The notes beneath the pieces were generated by a model. That model did not search any database. It was not told the DNA's origin and saw only the letters and a list, made by a program, of their open reading frames with translations. 64,000 bases of DNA, from NCBI GenBank assembly GCA_033807775.1, contig CM066322.1, positions 15,551,001 to 15,615,000 on the forward strand, given 5' to 3'. The stretch comes from Saussurea involucrata. Lineage: Eukaryota; Streptophyta; Magnoliopsida; Asterales; Asteraceae. Of this stretch, positions 60,171 to 64,000 are shown piece by piece. The position numbers and the translations under genes are program-made. Every line of letters begins with the position of its first letter. The first letter of the stretch is position 1.

Positions 60171-61258
60171 TTGTTTTTAGGCTTTACAACTAAAACTCTG
60201 TTTTGAACATAGCAGGCAGTATTAACTGCTTCTGCCCAAAAAGTAATTGGTAACTTTGAATCAGCTAACATAGATCTAGCAGCCTCAATCAGTGTCCTAT
60301 TCCTTCTCTCAGCAACACCATTTTGTTGTGGAGTCCTAGGAGCACTGTATTGTCTCTCAATTCCTTTTTCTTCACAAAAGGTGTTTAGATCAAAAATTTT
60401 AAACTCAGTTCCATTATCTGATCTAATGACTTTCACTCTTTTATTTGATTGGTTTTCAATTTTGAGAATAAAAGATTTGATCAGTCCACTTGTCTCATCT
60501 TTAGTTCTCAGAAAATATACCCAAGTAAATCTAGAATAATCATCAACAATAACTAAGCAGTATGATTTCTTGCCAATACTCATCACATTAGTAGGACCAA
60601 ACAGATCCATATGTAACAGTTGAAGAGGATTTGAGATAGTGTTTATCTCTTTGGTCTTATGAGAAGTTTTGTGTTGTTTGCCTTTGAGACAAGCAACACA
60701 ATGATCATCACATGAATAGACTTTGGATGGCAAACCCCTTACAAGGTTATTCTTAACAAGTTTATTCATTGTTTTAAAGTTCATGTGACACATCCTTCTG
60801 TGCCAAAGTGATGATTCATCCAAAGAAGCTTTTGAAACTAAACAATTTAGGGATGAACCAGATGACACACTTTCCAAATCTAAACAGTATACATTATCCT
60901 TCCTAGGAGTTCTCAGAAGTATCATGTTTTCATCAACCACTTTGTATCCAGGAGCAAGGATAATACATTCAGAATCAGTAAACAATATGCTATGCTTCTT
61001 GTCACAAACCTGTGATACACTTAACAGGTTGTATCTCAATTGCTCAACATAGTACACATCTTCAAAGGTCATCTTACCTTTTGAAACATCACCCTTACCA
61101 CTTATCTTTCCACCAGCAGGATTATTCCCAAATGCAACATGTCCTCCATCAATCTTTTTGAAATTTTTGAGGCAGGCCATGTTACCTGTCATGTGCCTGG
61201 AGCAACCACTATCAACATGCCAAATGCTCTTCCCCTTGAGCTGTTGGTTGCCCTGCAC
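60074..61258 (-). pseudogene. SIRE pol: protease and integrase
   Basis: The frame starts near 61258, overlapping the end of gag in a different phase. The protease motif WHVDSGCSRHMTG lies at its start. Integrase follows with a WHRRMCH...CVAC zinc-binding end, then the core aspartates in LLHMDLFGP and VIRSDNGTEF, and the glutamate in NGVAERRNRTLIEAARSML. After about 60180 the coding sense shifts frame (a one-base change), so this polyprotein cannot reach RT. Gag ends with a stop at 61270. In intact elements pol is reached by readthrough, shift or splicing. Confidence 0.9.
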
Positions 61259-61269
61259 ATTAAGATAAA

Positions 61270-64000
61270 TCAGTTAGTTTTATTGGGAACCCAAGCCGAA
61301 GTGGTCTTGGGTCTCCCTTGCTCATCAAAGTACTTGCACTTGGTTTTGATGAGATTTTCAACCTTAGGTACTGCAGTACTGGAGTACTTTGTCAATATGA
61401 TTGGTTTAGCAGCACTAGAAGCAGTATTAACCTCAGAAGTACTAACAGTGCTAGCAGTACTAACACTGGGAGCAGCAGTATCGTTAGCAGCACTATCAGT
61501 ACTAGCAGCAGTATCAGCAGTACTAACAGAGTTAGCAGTATTAACAGAGTTAACACTGCTAGAAGCAGTATTATCTGAATAGGAAGTACTAACAGTGTTA
61601 GCAGCACTAATACTGCTAACAGCACTAACTTTTGAAGAATTACTAGCAGTATTAACACTGCTAGCAGCACTAACTCTTGAAGAAGTACTAACAGTGTTAG
61701 CAGTACTAACACTGCTAGCAGCAGTAACTTTTGAAGAATTTCTAGCAGCATTAACACTGCTAGCAGCACTAACTCTTGAAGAAGTACTAACAGTGTTAGC
61801 AGTATTAACACTGCTAGCAGCAGTAACTTTTGAAGAATTTCTAGCAGCATTAACACTGCTAGCAGCACTAACTCTTAAAGAAGTACTAACAGTGTTAGCA
61901 GTACTAACACTGCTAGCAGCAGTATTATTTTTAGTGCCTTTTGTAACCCACATTGTAACACATTCCTTTTCAGGCTTTTTCTTCATGTGGCTTTTTGGTT
62001 CAGCTTGTTTCTTAGCCACATTTGTTCTTGTAGGCTTCCTATAGCCAGAAGGTTTTTGATAACTTCTTTGAAAACTTCTCTTTTGGTTAATAGGATTGAA
62101 GAAACAGTATTTGGCAAGATGATTCAGTTTGCCACAAATAAAGCAAGGTTTTGGTCTGTTAATCTTTTGCAGATCAACTCCTTGCCTTAGTGCCCACTGG
62201 TTATTCCAGTTCCTTTGATTTCCCCTCTTATTATCATGTTTTTGGGGCTGATACTCTTGAGATTTCCTGCAAGAACACTGTTCACAAGCATTAGAGTTTA
62301 CAACTGTGGTCTGTGTGTAATGAACTTTCTTTCCTTTTACAGTCCTTTTCATCTCCTTACTCCTATCCCAAGAACTTCCACCTTCCTCATTAGTCTTGAT
62401 GTGATTTTCTAATGGGATCTCATCACTGTCCTTCTTAGAATCTTCCCCATCAGATCCATCTTCAACAACAACTGCATCTAATGGGTCTACACTAGTGGCT
62501 CCTTCAGATAAGTCCTTACTATCCAAGGTTTCTAAAAGGTCTGACCTAGGAGGGATGTAGTTGTTGTTGTAGGGTGGGGGAGTGGCATTATACCCTAGGC
62601 CTGTTTTCATCTTACCATGGACTTGAGCATTTATTATTGTGTCCATGGCTTTAGAAGCTTTTGAAAACTTTTCAACATCAGCTGTAACTTTCTTAAGTTC
62701 TTCTTTTATTTTTTCACACTCTTCCATAGACTCTTTCAGTTGGAACTCCAGACCACCTTTTTCCCACTTCCAGTAGTTAGTATCATATGAGTGTTGAAGT
62801 TCATTGGCTTGAAAGGCCCTAATCTGTTCTTCAAACCTCTCAACAATCAACACATAGTCTCTTCTATCCTTTTCTAACCTTTTAAGATCATCACACATAC
62901 CCTGATTGTGATCTCTATACCTTTTAACAGTGTCTATACAAGCTTGAGTACAGAGATTAGATTTTACCTCAGTGGGAAGATCTGAAACTTCAGCCATAAG
63001 TGCTTGATTTTGGATGGCTTCTTCTGCTTGGTCACTCCAGTCGAATCCCATTCCTTGTTGAGAAACAAGAGCTTGAATGGAGCTTCTGTTTTGATTGGAA
63101 CTTCCAGCCTGAGTTTGTTGATGGCTGTTGTAAGATGTTCCTCCTCTGCATTCCCTGGCAAAGTGTCCCATCTTGTGACACTTGTAGCATTCAACTTTGG
63201 ATTTGTCAAATCCAGCACCATCCTCTCTTCTTTGGGAAAAGTTGTTTCTCCCTGTCCTCTTAATGAATCTCTTCACTCTCATAGACAGCATAGCCATCTG
63301 CCACTTTATATCCATCTCTTCAAGATCATCAGCATTAACCTGTTCTAAATCATCATTAATCAAAGAGGAATTTATATGACTAGAAAAGAAAGCTTCTAGT
63401 ACTGTATCTTTGGACTTTTCCTGATTGACTGAACCAGCAGCACTAACTGAACCAGCAGTATTAACTGAATCATGGTTAGCAGTACAATCAGGTGATGATG
63501 AAAGAAGTGCAGCATTATGAACATATCCAGAGGGCTTCTTTTTGGCTTCAACCTCTGATTCAAATACTCTAAGATCATTGTACAGATCATCAAGTTCCTT
63601 ATCTTCCAGTTGGTCATTCTGTCTGAAGGACACAGTGTACATTGTCCATTCTTCACCCAATGATCTTAAGAACTTCCTGTTGACATCATCAGCCTCCATC
63701 TTGACTCCTACATTGGCTAATTCTCCAATCAGCTTATTAAATCTATCAAACGTTTGAGTCATGGACTCATTCTTGGTAGAAGTAAAGTTTTCATACTGCT
63801 GCTTGAGAATTGCCTTTTGATTTCTCTTTGTGCTTTTGGTGCCAGTAAATCTTTTCTCCAAAGCATTCCATAGAATCTGAGCATCAGTGCAGTGATGGAA
63901 TTGATGCTGATACTCATTGGGAATAGCCAAAAGCAGGGTGCTTAAGGCCTTCATCTCTGTTTGTCTGACTTTCCTCTCTGCATCAGTCTTTGGAGGAGGT
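61270..64000 (-). CDS. SIRE gag, 5' end outside window
   Basis: Open from the window edge to the stop at 61270 (894 codons from the methionine at 63954, with coding continuing upstream). It has a UBN2/Retrotran_gag-like capsid region near 63950-63500 (WNALEKRF, FDRFNKLIGELANVG, FLRSLGEEW), a first CCHC knuckle CYKCHKMGHFAREC at about 63150-63190, a coiled-coil-like acidic middle, and a second knuckle CFICGKLNHLAKYC at about 62106-62147. The C-terminal part is a long serine/threonine/valine/alanine repeat (VSTANTVSTS, RVSAASSVN) at about 61400-61925. It forms the virus-like particle core. Two knuckles and the very long C-terminus fit SIRE. The DNA behind the repeat is the GTTAGTACTGC word. Confidence 0.9.
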   Translation of the reverse strand, partial: PPPKTDAERKVRQTEMKALSTLLLAIPNEYQHQFHHCTDAQILWNALEKRFTGTKSTKRNQKAILKQQYENFTSTKNESMTQTFDRFNKLIGELANVGVKMEADDVNRKFLRSLGEEWTMYTVSFRQNDQLEDKELDDLYNDLRVFESEVEAKKKPSGYVHNAALLSSSPDCTANHDSVNTAGSVSAAGSVNQEKSKDTVLEAFFSSHINSSLINDDLEQVNADDLEEMDIKWQMAMLSMRVKRFIKRTGRNNFSQRREDGAGFDKSKVECYKCHKMGHFARECRGGTSYNSHQQTQAGSSNQNRSSIQALVSQQGMGFDWSDQAEEAIQNQALMAEVSDLPTEVKSNLCTQACIDTVKRYRDHNQGMCDDLKRLEKDRRDYVLIVERFEEQIRAFQANELQHSYDTNYWKWEKGGLEFQLKESMEECEKIKEELKKVTADVEKFSKASKAMDTIINAQVHGKMKTGLGYNATPPPYNNNYIPPRSDLLETLDSKDLSEGATSVDPLDAVVVEDGSDGEDSKKDSDEIPLENHIKTNEEGGSSWDRSKEMKRTVKGKKVHYTQTTVVNSNACEQCSCRKSQEYQPQKHDNKRGNQRNWNNQWALRQGVDLQKINRPKPCFICGKLNHLAKYCFFNPINQKRSFQRSYQKPSGYRKPTRTNVAKKQAEPKSHMKKKPEKECVTMWVTKGTKNNTAASSVSTANTVSTSLRVSAASSVNAARNSSKVTAASSVNTANTVSTSSRVSAASSVNAARNSSKVTAASSVSTANTVSTSSRVSAASSVNTASNSSKVSAVSSISAANTVSTSYSDNTASSSVNSVNTANSVSTADTAASTDSAANDTAAPSVSTASTVSTSEVNTASSAAKPIILTKYSSTAVPKVENLIKTKCKYFDEQGRPKTTSAWVPNKTN
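61400..61925 (-). repeat. Tandem repeat in SIRE gag C-terminus
   Basis: Higher-order units of about 105-108 bases (for example around 61660, 61765 and 61870) are built from shorter GTTAGTACTGC/GTTAGTGCTGC words. All are in frame. Frames read in the other two phases give long leucine/valine-rich or serine-rich shadows, which are not genes. Confidence 0.85.

Larger units (their letters stand above)
53912..64000 (-). mobile_element. SIRE-type Copia element (copy 2), 5' end outside window
   Basis: In its own direction (right to left) the element has gag (64000-61270), pol with protease, integrase, RT and RNase H (61258-57924), a repeat-rich spacer (57420-57840), a large extra ORF (57267-54637), a polypurine tract and a 3' LTR (54573-53912). 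An additional ORF between pol and the 3' LTR is the hallmark of SIRE/Maximus-type Copia elements, where it has been called envelope-like. The 5' LTR lies beyond 64000. Several single-base shifts separate the frames, so this copy is probably dead, but it is otherwise well preserved. Confidence 0.9.

Noticed and set aside
61392..62044. Leucine/valine-rich frames on both strands and plus-strand serine-rich frames
   Set aside because: Alternative-phase shadows of the gag C-terminal repeat.
53912..64000. Extra SIRE ORF as a viral envelope gene
   Set aside because: No signal peptide, membrane span or fusion-like segment is visible. The envelope-like name reflects position only.

Overview
This is a gene-poor, transposon-packed stretch of a plant nuclear genome. 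The intron-split genes, the initiator-tRNA-Met-type primer sites, and the abundant Copia, Gypsy, Helitron, hAT and Harbinger elements all point to a dicot. The style of the LTR families suggests an asterid, perhaps Asteraceae, but that is a guess from recollection and not something the sequence proves.

Three ordinary host genes are supported. A RABA2b-type Rab GTPase lies at 27417-28546 (+, two exons). A mitochondrial-carrier-family protein lies at 37391-45689 (+, seven exons, first intron swollen to 6.3 kb by nested transposons). A DA1-RELATED 2-type LIM/UIM/peptidase protein lies at 48481-51518 (-, twelve exons, 488 codons that join in frame). They have no evident functional link.

Layout. 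1-15360 is a nest: a Gypsy element (-, LTR plus gag, 12023-15360) was hit by a SIRE-type Copia (-; gag piece 1-1557 and LTR piece 11808-12022), which was hit by a long-LTR element with no coding capacity (+, LARD-like). That last element is present as a partly deleted tandem, internal-LTR-internal-LTR (1553-11807). 15361-23.3 kb holds two Helitron 3' ends facing each other around a MITE and a diverged LTR related to the LARD-like LTR. 23395-24894 is a TIR element that has captured part of a plastid ribosomal protein L12 gene. 25-37 kb carries the Rab gene among hAT, Harbinger and MULE-like non-autonomous elements and a long AT-rich inverted repeat. 37.4-45.7 kb is the carrier gene with a Copia inside an older MITE inside intron 1. 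46.1-46.8 kb has a LINE tail next to a clean SINE. 48.5-51.5 kb is the DAR2-type gene. 53912 to the window end is a second SIRE-type Copia (-) with 3' LTR, a large extra ORF, pol and gag.

The most interesting observations are: (a) two diverged LTRs (2712-5092 and 18007-19785) conserve the same two-intron splice-site layout, the second predicted intron carrying tandem short hairpins; (b) the L12 gene capture; (c) one short motif, GTTARTACTGC, repeated through the SIRE element's LTR, spacer and coding regions alike. Boundaries were read by eye, so exact ends may be off by a few bases.
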